64,000 nt of DNA from Rhynchopus sp. YZ270_cl-10 (Eukaryota > Euglenozoa > Diplonemea > Diplonemida > Diplonemidae), in assembly GCA_964035575.1 (NCBI GenBank), contig OZ037920.1:620001-684000 (forward strand). Direction: 5' to 3'. The stretch's first letter is position 1; every line of letters starts with the position of its first letter. Positions 1 through 10,308 of this stretch are shown one piece after another. Under the pieces are notes generated by a model. It searched no databases. It was not told the DNA's origin and saw nothing but the letters and a program-made list of their open reading frames with translations. The position numbers and the translations under genes are program-made.

Positions 1-2
1 AG

Positions 3-3000
3 GTGATTCTAGTAGATGCAGCTCTGCTTGGCCACGCATTTTTCTGCGACTTTAACAACTTCGACCCTTCCTGGTCCGGTCGCATCGTCGCCTTCCACCA
101 CCCCTCCCCTTTTTACAACGCACCCTGCTCTCGAGTTGACGCCGCTGTTCTCGCAGAGCAAATCGGCATCTCCGCGGTCCTCTTCCTCGGCGGCCTCCCT
201 TTGCATGGATGGTCACACAACGTTCACATTCCGGTTTCCACTACTTATACTAGACATGACAATGAATGGCTTAGAGACCATATTATGCAGGGTAAAAACC
301 TTGCACGCGGGGTATGGGAACGGAGGGTTAGGTTTGGTGTGCCAAATGCACCGGAATGGGAGTCTACTCCAGCACCGATAGCGGAGGCAGTTCCACGGCT
401 GTCTGCGGTGCGGGAGGAAGGGGGGTTTCTGGAGGAGCCGTCTATCATGGTGGGGGTGGTGATGGTGCCGGTTCTGTTGGCATGTGTGTTGGTGCGTGCT
501 GCGGCGGCATGGCGTGGCGCGATAGAGCAAAGCGCTGCGGGGATTCCTCTTGGGGCAGGATCGGCGTTGCTGTCGTTGTCGTTGGGGGTGTTGTTGGTCA
601 CTGTGACGTATATCTTCATGAAGCAAGCAGGCGACGACGCAGAAGCTGCCCAACGCCAGAACAAAGAGGAAGCAGTACAGGTCCTCAACACCCGCGCCAT
701 GCAGATGCAGGACACTTTACTCTCAGAGGCAGCACGCAGACGGCTTGCCTCCATTCACAGCCCCGCTAGTACCTGGATACGCGCTGCTGAAGAACGTATG
801 GGGGTCGTCGCGCACGCATTGCGACTCAAACACGATATGCAAAGCGATACTATGAGTTTGTGGGGAGCACAGCGGCAGAGCTTAGCATGGACCGTCGGAA
901 ACACATGGTGGCACAACGAAGAAATGGGGGTCACATACCGTGAATCTGTGGGCTACGTCTTTGAAATCCGTCTCAGAGAGGGACACTACCTGAGCAGCCT
1001 TGGCGTCGAGAACGACTGCACCACGAAGGACTGTAACAACACCGACCCCTTTTCCCTCGGGTTTGCCGACACCAGACGAACCCCACAGCTTCTCATGGAA
1101 CGGTCTGTGTACGACCCCTGGGAAACCCTCTTCTGGGCAGAGGTGCCACCCACCTATCCCGACACAGTCTCCTTCCTGGACGCAATGTACCGCGAAGAAC
1201 ATTATGCCTACGTCGGGGAGCTGCAGGTAGTGGCCCGGAACAGCTTTGCCTATGATTCGGCAGATGGGAAGCTGTATTCACCGTTTTTCACTGGGGTGCA
1301 TAGCACTGTTGAGACGGGGTTGGGTGGGTATGTCAGCATGTCGTGGCAACTTGAGAGCATGTCGCGTGCCGTATCTGCTGTGCAAGGTGTGCTCAATGCA
1401 GAGCTCAATGAAAATACAATATACGCACTGTACACTACAAATGACGCTCGAATCGTTGCAGCGGATACACGGAAGACGCAAACCTGGCGGCAGGTGGACC
1501 ACCTAGGTGAGGCAGGGCGCTACGGCAAGCAGGTTACCTACCAGACCTTCACGCTGTACGACACACCGCAGTTGGAGCTCAACGCATATGCGCGGTTTAT
1601 TGTGGAGCGGTTTGGCCAGCTTGCACCACGCACCGCACGGCAGGAAGCCTCTGTTGAGAAGTTCCGCTTTCGCGATCATTTTTCCGGATATCACACTGCA
1701 TGGGTGCATCTCGCATTCAACGGAACCATTGAAGACCGAAGCTGGCACAATTGGGATACCTTTAGTGACTGCACATCCTGCATTTCATTCACAACCGGGC
1801 GGACCACTGATACAACAGCCATTTCATTTAATGGAAGCTCCGTGAGGGTGCGTGCCCTCCTCACTGCTAGGGTGCCTCGCGTGGCTTCGAGACGGCATCA
1901 TCCGACCTTTGGGTACTACCGGAACATTAGTAGTGTGCACAACGTCTCGGACGTCGTGATGACCCAACGCAATCTCCGTCCGTCTATAGAAGGGGCGCGC
2001 TACGTAGCAGCGTTGCGAGAAGATCTCTTCATGGTGAACGACTACAGCGTCTCCCTGTGGGTGCGGCTGGAAGAGAGTGGTGGGGTCCTGGTGGCGGATA
2101 CCTTAACGGCGGACTCCTTCCTGCAGGTGCGTGCGGACGGTGCCGTGGTGGTGGGGGTGATCTTCTTTGGGTGTAGAACTGCGCCTCTGAAGAACCTTCG
2201 TCATGGTGTATGGGAGTTTCTGACGGTGGTTGTGCAGTACAGCGGTGCAGGGCATTGCACGATGTATCTGAATGGGGTGCAGGAGGAGAGGGGGCTGATG
2301 TCGCTGAAGGCGTACAAATGGCGTCGGTTCCGCAGTAGACTGACGGCTATGGTGGTGGGGCATAATGTGGTCGGCGCTGTGTCCGAGTTGGTTGTGCACA
2401 ACCGGACGCTTTCCGTTGCTGCAGTGCAGCGTCTGATGGTGACAGGGGATGCCGTGTACGTGCCCGACACAGAGCTGCTTGCTGCCACCACGCAGGTGTA
2501 CCGCAACATAGCCTTGGGTGTGGTGCTTCCCGTCGACGATATGGTGCAAAGCACGCGGCGTGAGTTCAAAGCCGCCGCGCTCGCAATGCAGATACAAAAT
2601 GAAAACACAGACCGCGCCTTGAAACAGAAAAGCACCGGCGCGCTTCTTATCGCAACCGCAGTTTTGTTGTGCGCTAGCATCGTTTTTATCACTTTCAACT
2701 CTTATTTGACACGCCCATTTGCACAATTTGCGGCAGAATTAGCACACGTCTCCCAAGCAGAGGTGGAAGGGATAGCACGGTACCGTGAAAACCGCTCTCC
2801 TTTGCGGGAGATCAATGTTATGCAGGTTGCGATCAACACTTTGGTGGCGAATATGCGCGAGTATAAGACGTTTCTTCCTGAGGCAGTCTTCCTTGCACGG
2901 CAACAAGCAGAGGACGCGACACAGGCGGCACCTGGCTGCACCACCGGTGTCGCCACCCTTGTCTTCACAGACATCAAAGGCTCCACAGAGCTCTGGGAGA

Positions 3001-4319
3001 CCTGCCACGACGCGATGCGCACCTCCCTTGCCCTCCACAACGCCCTCATCCGAAGCAAGCTCCACCAACACTCCGGATACGAAGTCAAAACCGTCGGCGA
3101 CGCCTTCATGATCGCCTTCGACCTCCTCGAATCCGCCATCTGCTTCTCCGCGGAGCTCCAAGGGGAATTAGTAGGACTCCCTTGGCCTGCAGCGCTTCTT
3201 GCCATACCACGCTGCGCTCCAGATGGTACCGGGCAATGGGGAGGCCTTCGGATCAGAATAGGGATCAACAGTGGACCGGTCACACTGGAATGGAACGACA
3301 TAATGTGCCGTTACGACTACTTCGGTCCTGTGGTGAACCGCGCTGCACGACTGGAAGGGTGCTGCATAGGGGGGGCAATCTCTATGCAGGATGACGTGCT
3401 CAGCATGGCACCCCTCGAAGTGCTGCAGCGTGTTGTTTCCATTCCTCTTGGCGCAAAGACACTACAAGGTGTTCAAGAGGACGTTGACGTGACCCTCCTT
3501 GTCCCCAGCTGGATGGGACAACGTGCCCTTGACGTCCAAGAACAGGCCCTCGGAGATGTCTCTCATGCATTTGGCACCCCCCCTGTCACAACGAACCCTC
3601 TCGTAGAGGAAGACCTTGCAAGGTCACGCTATCTCGCAGGGCGTGCTGTGGAGGCATGTGTACGTCTCGGAGGGACGTTGGATGCGATACACAATGCCAC
3701 CATTGGGGTCATAGAAAAAGACGAACGGAGTATGCCCCATGATGGTACGCTGACAGATGAATTAAATTTTCTGTTAACCACGATTGTACAGAGCTTAGAC
3801 AGAACGGAAGGGAAGGCTGTCACTGTGGTTGGGGCGGCGACGGTGGTGGCGTGGAATGTGACGACCCGGAGTGCGACGCATATCGTAAATTCACTCCGTT
3901 TTATTGGATTGCTGACTAAACAGACAAATTCAGTTCGGGCAGGGCTTGCAAACGGGCGGGTCATGAGTGGTTATTTAGGCACATCTGGACAGCGTTTTGT
4001 AACTGTAGTGGGACGATGCATGCGGACGGCAATGGGGCTTCTATACCGGGAGGACCACCTCGAAAGCCTTGCGCTCTACAGCAGCGCCGACCCCCTCGTG
4101 ATGGAGCCTCTGTGTCTTCGTGGCTACTTATCCCTCCTCGAAGACGGTCTCACCTCCCTGTATGAGGTGCACCATGAGGCACTTCAAAGTGCCTGTGAAG
4201 ATGCCTTCTCAACGGAATTCGCGCCGCCCTTCGGCATGCAGTTTGGAACCACTGCAGGAAGCGGTGCAGTACGGTTTAACAGTACAAATGGAACGAATAC
4301 GTCATTAATTCTATTGTAA
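3..4319 (+). CDS. Receptor-type class III nucleotide cyclase, 5' partial
   Basis: The frame is open to the window edge and its first codon is GTG, so the gene or exon starts upstream; bases 1-2 are AG and could be an intron acceptor. Residues below count from base 3. Residues about 5-100 resemble a protease-associated (PA) domain (SGRIVAFHH, then VDAAVLAEQIGISAVLF). Hydrophobic spans at about 147-168 and 187-206 look like membrane segments. A long, presumably extracellular part (207-878) includes a LamG/concanavalin-like fold at about 565-815 (DYSVSLWVRL, MYLNGVQ). A third membrane span lies at about 880-902. The catalytic domain at about 981-1160 has the metal-binding FTDIKGS (987-993), KTVGDAF with Asp1033, and RIGINSGPV near 1086. 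A second cyclase-like fold at about 1275-1395 (RAGLANGRVMSGYLGTS, TVVGRCMRTA) lacks recognisable metal aspartates. It probably makes cAMP or cGMP in response to an outside signal; substrate choice is not clear. No intron is evident. Confidence 0.85.
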   Translation: MILVDAALLGHAFFCDFNNFDPSWSGRIVAFHHPSPFYNAPCSRVDAAVLAEQIGISAVLFLGGLPLHGWSHNVHIPVSTTYTRHDNEWLRDHIMQGKNLARGVWERRVRFGVPNAPEWESTPAPIAEAVPRLSAVREEGGFLEEPSIMVGVVMVPVLLACVLVRAAAAWRGAIEQSAAGIPLGAGSALLSLSLGVLLVTVTYIFMKQAGDDAEAAQRQNKEEAVQVLNTRAMQMQDTLLSEAARRRLASIHSPASTWIRAAEERMGVVAHALRLKHDMQSDTMSLWGAQRQSLAWTVGNTWWHNEEMGVTYRESVGYVFEIRLREGHYLSSLGVENDCTTKDCNNTDPFSLGFADTRRTPQLLMERSVYDPWETLFWAEVPPTYPDTVSFLDAMYREEHYAYVGELQVVARNSFAYDSADGKLYSPFFTGVHSTVETGLGGYVSMSWQLESMSRAVSAVQGVLNAELNENTIYALYTTNDARIVAADTRKTQTWRQVDHLGEAGRYGKQVTYQTFTLYDTPQLELNAYARFIVERFGQLAPRTARQEASVEKFRFRDHFSGYHTAWVHLAFNGTIEDRSWHNWDTFSDCTSCISFTTGRTTDTTAISFNGSSVRVRALLTARVPRVASRRHHPTFGYYRNISSVHNVSDVVMTQRNLRPSIEGARYVAALREDLFMVNDYSVSLWVRLEESGGVLVADTLTADSFLQVRADGAVVVGVIFFGCRTAPLKNLRHGVWEFLTVVVQYSGAGHCTMYLNGVQEERGLMSLKAYKWRRFRSRLTAMVVGHNVVGAVSELVVHNRTLSVAAVQRLMVTGDAVYVPDTELLAATTQVYRNIALGVVLPVDDMVQSTRREFKAAALAMQIQNENTDRALKQKSTGALLIATAVLLCASIVFITFNSYLTRPFAQFAAELAHVSQAEVEGIARYRENRSPLREINVMQVAINTLVANMREYKTFLPEAVFLARQQAEDATQAAPGCTTGVATLVFTDIKGSTELWETCHDAMRTSLALHNALIRSKLHQHSGYEVKTVGDAFMIAFDLLESAICFSAELQGELVGLPWPAALLAIPRCAPDGTGQWGGLRIRIGINSGPVTLEWNDIMCRYDYFGPVVNRAARLEGCCIGGAISMQDDVLSMAPLEVLQRVVSIPLGAKTLQGVQEDVDVTLLVPSWMGQRALDVQEQALGDVSHAFGTPPVTTNPLVEEDLARSRYLAGRAVEACVRLGGTLDAIHNATIGVIEKDERSMPHDGTLTDELNFLLTTIVQSLDRTEGKAVTVVGAATVVAWNVTTRSATHIVNSLRFIGLLTKQTNSVRAGLANGRVMSGYLGTSGQRFVTVVGRCMRTAMGLLYREDHLESLALYSSADPLVMEPLCLRGYLSLLEDGLTSLYEVHHEALQSACEDAFSTEFAPPFGMQFGTTAGSGAVRFNSTNGTNTSLILL

Positions 4320-4590
4320 AAAAAGAAGGGTTGGGTGTGTTTTGAAGGGGGGAGTTCTCTCCCCCCCTTCTCTCTCTCTCTAAATGATGTGGTTTCCACC
4401 AAATCGAAAAAAAGAAAAACAGTGGAGATTGCACAACTGTGGCAACACAACCGAGGCAACTACACTACTCCAAGAATTTATCAAAAGAAAAAAAAGAAAA
4501 ATGGTACTCACTACAACCTATCTGTATGACAGCACTAAAAGAAGGGATTTTTTTTTTCTCTTTTCTCCCATTTCTCCCCCTCCCCCCTTC
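4320..4590. other. Intergenic: 3' flank of cyclase gene with dispersed repeat piece
   Basis: No gene is seen. Bases about 4420-4490 (GTGGAGATTGC, then CAACTGTG, then ACTCCAA and TTTATCAAAA) match a stretch at 50518-50585 inside the second eIF3f intron, so this is a diverged dispersed repeat. The rest is pyrimidine- or A-rich low-complexity sequence. Confidence 0.6.
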
Positions 4591-5044
4591 ACAGCAGAGA
4601 ATAAGGTAGGGGGGGCCGGGGACCGGGGACCGGGTTATTCTCAGCCGGACTGGGACACAATATGTAGAAAACAGTGGTGAAAACGCCCGAAAGTGGGAGG
4701 GGACCCGGGCGCGGGAGGGTGGGGGACCGGGACCAGGACCAGGTACTGGTCCCGGTCTCTGTCCCGGTCCTGGTCCAGGACCAGTACCAGGACCAGGACC
4801 GATACCAGGACCGGGACTGGGACCGGGACCAGTACCAGTACCGGGACCGGGACCAGTACCAGGACTGGGACTGGGACTGGGACCGATACCAGGACCGGGA
4901 CTGGGACCGGGACCAGTACCAGTACCAGGACCGGGACTGGGACCGATACCAGGACCGGGACTGGGACCAGGACCGGGACCAGGACCAGTACTGGGACCAG
5001 GGACCGGGGAGCGGGGACCGGGGACCGGGCTTATTCTCTGCTGT
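4591..5044. repeat. GGACC-type minisatellite bounded by 15 bp inverted repeats
   Basis: The block is made almost wholly of 6 bp units of the type GGACCR or GGTACC variants. Near 4740-4790 the units switch from one orientation to the other (GGTCCY to GGACCR), so the left end can fold back. ACAGCAGAGAATAAG at 4591-4605 is the exact inverse of CTTATTCTCTGCTGT at 5030-5044. Just inside each end is the same GGGGACCGGGGACCGGG block (about 4618 and 5014). CCCCCTTCAC lies at 4583-4592 and again at 5050-5059, a possible target duplication. Open frames through it are by-products of the 6 bp period. Confidence 0.85.
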
Positions 5045-5128
5045 GTGGGCCCCCTTCACTCCCTAATCCAAAAAAAATCAGGGGAAAATAACAAAAAGCC
5101 CCTCACACACACTTCCCCTCCCTACCCC

Positions 5129-5130
5129 AG
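5129..5130 (+). promoter_or_regulatory. Candidate spliced-leader acceptor for SYF1
   Basis: The C/T-rich tract at 5111-5128 ends in AG only four bases before the start codon at 5135. Such a short leader is easiest to explain if a spliced leader is added here, as in Euglenozoa. This is inference; no leader RNA gene is seen in the window. Confidence 0.4.
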
Positions 5131-5134
5131 TAAG

Positions 5135-8100
5135 ATGGAAGACCCGGCCCTACTTTCCACCGAAATCGAGTTTGAAAACGACCTTCGAAAGGACCCGTAT
5201 GCGGTGAAGTACTGGTGGCGATACCTCAGCTACAAGGCGAATGCCTCGGCACGCGAACGGAATCAGCTTCATGAGCGTGCCCTGGGGAGCATCCCGGGGT
5301 CGTACAAGCTGTGGTTTCAATACCTTAAGGAGAGAACCGATCAGATTTCGGACCGGCCGTTGGACAATCCGATGTACGTTACGGTGACGAAAATCTTCGA
5401 ACGGGCTCTGATTTTTATGAGCAAAATGCCTCGCATATGGGTCGACTACTTGAAATTCCTCATTCTACAGAAGAAGGTGACCGAAACACGCCGTGCTGTG
5501 GACAGAGCCTTGCAATCCCTTCCGTTGACACAACACGAAAAAATATGGAAAGTTGCGACCGAATTCATGAAGCTCGATTTCGTGCCAGCAGAGACGTCTC
5601 ACCGGATGTGGAGACGGTATTTACAGTTGGACCCAAACAGCGTGGAGGATTATATCACACATCTGAAACGTCATCGTCGTTGGAGCGATGTTGTGAATGC
5701 AACGATTGGAGCCTTAAACAACCCAAAATTTGTTTCGATGAAGGGGAAGACCCGGCATGAGATGTGGGTCGAGCTTTGTAACAGCTTGTCAGGAAAGGCG
5801 CTACGTCTTGACGATTCGAATTTGAGCGTCGAAAAAATTATTCGGTCTGGCATTGCGAAGTTTTCCAATGAGATTGGGCAGTTGTGGTGCAGTCTCGCGC
5901 TTTTTAGCACTGGGTGTGGAAACTTCGACAAAGCGAGAGAACTCTTTGAGGAAGGGGTAAGGAGCGTCACCACGGTGAAGGACTTTTCGCAGATCTTCGG
6001 CGCCTACGCTGAGATGGAAGAGACTATCACCACAGAGAAGATGCGCCTGCTGGAAGAAGGCAACTCTGCCACTTCCTCCACCACCTTTGCAGACCGCCTC
6101 TACAAAGTGACCGAGACAGAGTTCACTCCCGAGGATGAGGTTGACTTCTGCCTCGAAAGGCTTGATACTCTGATGAACCGTCGTCCTGAGCTGCTTAACA
6201 CTGTGCTTCTTCGGCAGAACTGTCATAACGTCAATGAATGGCATAAACGCGTTGAAATATTTAAGCAAAACCCGCAGATGGTCGTAAGGACGTATACCGA
6301 AGCGGTGAAGACGGTAGACATTGCGTTGGCGAAGGGGAAGCCGCATACGCTGTGGATTGCCTTCGCAAAGTGGTATGAAGAGCAGGGCTCGTTGAAGTCT
6401 GCGAGAGACGTCTTAGACCGCGCGGTGCAGGAGAACTTCCGGAGTGTCGACGACCTCGCGTCGGTGTGGTGCTCATACGCAGAGATGGAGCTGCGTGCGA
6501 AGAAGTACCGCAACGCGCTCGACATCATGAAGCGCGCCACAGCAACAAACTTCACCGGGCAAGGCTCCTGGAAGAAGATCCCCGGGCAGCCTGTCCAGGA
6601 GCGTGTCTGGAGGTCCGTCAAACTCTGGTCCTTCTACGCAGATTTGAACGAAACGCTGTGCACGCTTAGGGTATGTGGAGAATAAAGGGGGAGAGGGAGG
6701 GAGAGAGAGAGGGGTGTTTCTGTGATGGGGGGGGGAGGGAGTGGAAGTGTGGGTAATGAGGAAGGTTTCCTTCGTCTTTAGGGTGGGGGGGTGAGAGATG
6801 TTTTCTGGAGTGAGTGTTGAGCGGCAAAAAAAGGCGTGTCTTCATAGTCCCTCATGTGTGCCCAACTTACAGCAAATGGGCGTGAGGTCTCCCAAGGGCG
6901 CAAGAAAAGATCACATCACGTCACATCACACCACACTCAAAATGATGACAGTTTTTCATCTGGATCCAACACCTACCCCTTTGTGGGGCTGACGATACAC
7001 TGAAAATCAAAACGAGCTTTTTAACAGTCTGAACACCTTCATGAGTTCCATCGTGTGTCTGTTCTTCACAGCACACCTGACGACCCAAACCTGACGCAGC
7101 ATCAAGGACCTGCCGCCCCCTTCTGGGGCTGGTGGGATAATACTGCTGCAAGACGCATCCACACCCACACGCCTCACAACCACAACCTTGCGTATGATGA
7201 CCAACTGTAACACAAAACACATCGTACTGGAGCTGCTTCTGGGAGTTCCCAGATCACGTGCTGCAGAGTGACCGAGAGAACACAGTTGAGACGGCATCGT
7301 CTGACGCTTTCTTGTCTTTTCCTGTTGTGGATGGGGTGTGGGTGTTGATGGGATGGGATGGGTGGGTTGGGGAGGGCAGGTGAGGGGAGGGAGTGGATGA
7401 GCGAAATGCAAACAGCACAGGTGCCACGGAAGTCCCCTTCCTCTTAGGGACAGTCTTCCACCAGTCCTCGTTGCGAGACAACGATCTTTTCTACCACAGC
7501 GATGTTTTGCTTTTTTGTATTGTTTTGGGTTACAATCTGATCTTTCCGCATCTTTCTCCGATGTTCCGATGTTTCCACTTTTCAACTTCACCTTTTATTT
7601 TTAAATGTGTCCACGAGGCACGAGACACGAGACACGTTCATCTAATTTTCTTCATTTCAAACCCACCACCTCACAGTCGACGAAGAATGTGTACGACCGC
7701 ATGATCTACCTGAAGGTCGTGACCCCGCAGCTGCTCCTGCACTACGCAAACTTCATGAAGGAGAAGGACGAGTTTGAGGAAGCGCTCAAGGTCTACGAGC
7801 AGGGTGTGCACCTCTTCCAGTGGCCCCTTGTGCGCGACATCTGGGTCGCATACCTGACCACCTTCGTGAAGCGCTTCAAGGGCCAAAAAGCAGAGCGCCT
7901 GAGAGATATGTTCGAGCAGTGCATTAAAAATGTTCCCAAATCGTATGGAAAAAAACAACCAATTTTTTGCATTCATTTTTCACGGAAATGTGAAAAATGG
8001 AAAAACTTTTCAAAAAAATTCTTTGGTGCTTTCAGAAATCGGTCAACGACCTGTCAGAGACCTGTCAATATCGACCCCTCCCAGAGCACCATAATAATTA

Positions 8101-9497
8101 CAAAAAATTTCGCTTGAAGTTGTATTACCGACTACTTCTTGTCTATACCAATAAAATATACCTTATTTTTTACACACTTTCAATACATTTCCCCATCAGC
8201 GACGCGACACGCTTCTATTTGATGTACGCCCGCTTTGAGGAGAAGTACGGCCTTGCAAGACAATGTGTCGGGGTGTACGACCGGGCTGTGTCCGTTGTCC
8301 CTGAGAAGGAGGTGCTGGGCATGTTCAGACGGTACATCAACGTCACACGAAAGTTCTTCGGAACCATCAAAACCCGTGAAGTCTACGAGCGCGCCATCAA
8401 AGCAGTCTCGGAGAAGCAGATCCCTGCACTCTGCCTGGAGTACGCCGAGGTTGAGGCTGACCTGGGGGAGATTGACCGCGCCCGCTGCCTGTACAACCAC
8501 TGCGCACAGTACGTCGACCCACGCTCTGAAAACACCTTTTGGCCTTCCTACCACACCTTCGAGCTGACACACGGAAACCAAGACACCTTCCAGACCATGC
8601 TTCAAGTGAGACGTTCCGTGGAATCTGTCTTTGGATCAACCATTGATATGACCGATGCCATCGCCGAAGCGCGCGCTGCGCGCGAAAAATTTGAAGAAGA
8701 AAAAGCCAATGCCGCCAAAGAAAAGGAAGGCAACAGTGGTGCAGCAGCAGGGTCGAAGAAGAGGAAGATGGTGCCGAACCCAGAGGAGGATAGAATGGTG
8801 TTTGTCCCAGCGAGCGCGACACCTCCACCGGATGCAGAAAACGAGGAGAAGGCTGAACAAGATGAAAACTTTGATGTATGTCTTTTTAGAGGTTTTGGGG
8901 GGTGTAATGAAGGGGGTCGGAGGTTGCAAAATGTGATTAGGTTGGAGTGTTGTACAGATTTGATTGAGGGCGAGAATTATTTTTGCTATGAATTTTTTTT
9001 CTTCTCGGTGTCTTGCGTTCGCTGATGAACGGTGGGGTGTTTGCACTTTCAACTTCTCTTTTTTTTTTGTGGATTTTTTGGTGTCGCCACGATGCGCACG
9101 TCATGCATCACTGTAACGTCATGTCACCCCCCTACCATCACCTCACCCTCTTCACAGGTTGAAGCCCAGGCGATTCCTGACTCTATCTACGCAGACCTAG
9201 GAGGGGCGTCGGAGGTGTGTTGATTGTCTTTTTTTCTTTTCTTTTCTTAGTGTGCTCGAAAGCATGTGGTGTGGGGGCAGTTCCTAAGAGAGGGGTATCG
9301 TTCATGATATATTATGCGTATTCAATCTTGACCTGTGTTGTCGATTCTGTCTGTAGGTTATCAAATTTAGGTGGCTTTCATGACGTTTCTATTAAATTTA
9401 GGTGGTCAACAAAAGGCTTAAAGACCATTCATGACTTTCTTCATTCATATTACCCCCACAGGATGAGCCAGCGAAAAAACGACAGAGGACACAATAA
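5135..9497 (+). CDS. SYF1: Pre-mRNA splicing factor SYF1/XAB2, five exons
   Basis: Exons 5135-6670, 7677-7942, 8200-8875, 9158-9214 and 9462-9497 join in frame (phases 0, 2, 0, 0) to 856 residues, essentially the length of human XAB2 (855). The start MEDPALLSTEIEFEND and NPYSVK-like DPYAVKYWWRYL match the family. HAT (half-TPR) helices run through most of the protein, including MPRIWVDYLKFL, KLWSFYADL, VYERAIKAVSE and the conserved GEIDRARCLYNHC and RRSVES. The tail is charged and basic (SKKRKMVP; final exon DEPAKKRQRTQ). The protein is a scaffold of the NineTeen/Prp19-associated spliceosome complex and, in animals, also of transcription-coupled repair. Donors are GTATGT, GTATGG, GTATGT and GTGTGT. 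The 1,006 bp first intron is largely a dispersed repeat (6797-7485). Confidence 0.95.
6797..7485. repeat. Permuted repeat family, copy 1 (order B-A) in SYF1 intron 1
   Basis: Block B (6797-7033, CTGGAGTGAGTGTTGAG to AACAGTCTGAACAC) is followed, after about 57 unique bases, by block A (about 7091-7485, CTGACGCAGCATCAAGG to TTGCGAGACAACGAT). Copies at 55874-56519 and 60211-61208 have the order A-B. Identity over the shared blocks is high by eye. No coding sequence or inverted ends were recognised. Confidence 0.85.
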
Positions 9498-10308
9498 GAG
9501 AGGGGAGATGACGCCGACAAAAAAAGGGGTGAAACGACCCATGAATGAGGACTCCTCTTCTCTCGCAGTTACGAGAAAGAAGAGATTCAAAAAAATAAAA
9601 ATAAAAAAAAATGCAAATTAGTGGATCACATTGCCACATACCATTGCTGACAACAAAAACAAAGAAAAAAAGTGCAAAAAAAAAGTAAATGAGGGTGTGT
9701 GGTGATACCAAAAAGGGGAGGGGGAAACAATCGGCCACCTACGATGGGAGCTTCATTCCATACCGAACGAAATGAGAAAAAAAAAGGGTGGTGGTTAGGG
9801 TTGGGGTTGGCTGTCGTTGTTTTATCCCTACTTTTTAGTTTTTTTCTTCTTCATTTTTGTTGCGAAAAAGGGGGGTTCCTTGCGGGACTTAAAAGAGGTC
9901 AAAAAAAAAAAGGCGATTTTTTTTTTAATTTTGAAAGCCCCTCTCCCTCTCCTCCCTCCCTCCCTCCCCCTCCCCTTTCAAACGGTTCCGTCTCGGGTCA
10001 GTTCTTTTTTTAAGGGTCATATTCTGCGCAAGAATTACCTTCATAAGACATTCAACACACCACACCACCATTGTGGGTTTATACTCTGTTCAGGCGTTAC
10101 CCCACTTTAAATTTTGTTATCAAACCAACACCACACCACACCACCCACACCCCCTCCAGCAATTTACACACAACAAGCTCAGCCTCTTCCTCAGACCCAA
10201 GCAATGCAGCGTTAAAGACAACAAATAGCAAAACCAAGTCCATTCAACAAAAGCTCTTCCTCTCTCTCTCATCAATCCTCCCATTTTTTCCCCTGCTTTC
10301 TCTCCCCA
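9498..10308. other. Intergenic between SYF1 and WD40-coiled-coil gene
   Basis: About 800 bases, rich in A and T tracts. It contains two copies of a short dispersed motif at 10015-10105 (listed separately) and a long C/T-rich run just before the next start codon. No gene is supported; small frames here are low-complexity. Confidence 0.6.
10015..10105 (+). repeat. Short dispersed motif pair, GCATA(C/T)TC...TTACCC family
   Basis: TCATATTCTGCGCAAGAATTACC (first 20 bases shown elsewhere as CATATTCTGCGCAAGAATTA) at about 10017 and TATACTCTGTTCAGGCGTTACC-like sequence at about 10080 are two variants of one motif of roughly 26 bp. Both recur at 52003-52106 in the opposite order, and one occurs inverted near 45826-45862. 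Confidence 0.65.

Noticed and set aside
4674-5066. Tyr/Asp/Gln- or Ser/Arg-repeat proteins in several frames over the minisatellite
   Set aside because: The frames stay open only because the repeat unit is 6 bp; all frames on both strands are open in the same way.
7012-7591. Frames of 100-190 codons in the permuted repeat (also at 55676-56300)
   Set aside because: Frames are not conserved between copies and carry Ser/Pro/His-rich low-complexity products without homology.
9217-9621. 134-codon frame at the end of SYF1
   Set aside because: It is intron 4 plus the last SYF1 exon in a wrong frame; the correct frame ends at 9497.
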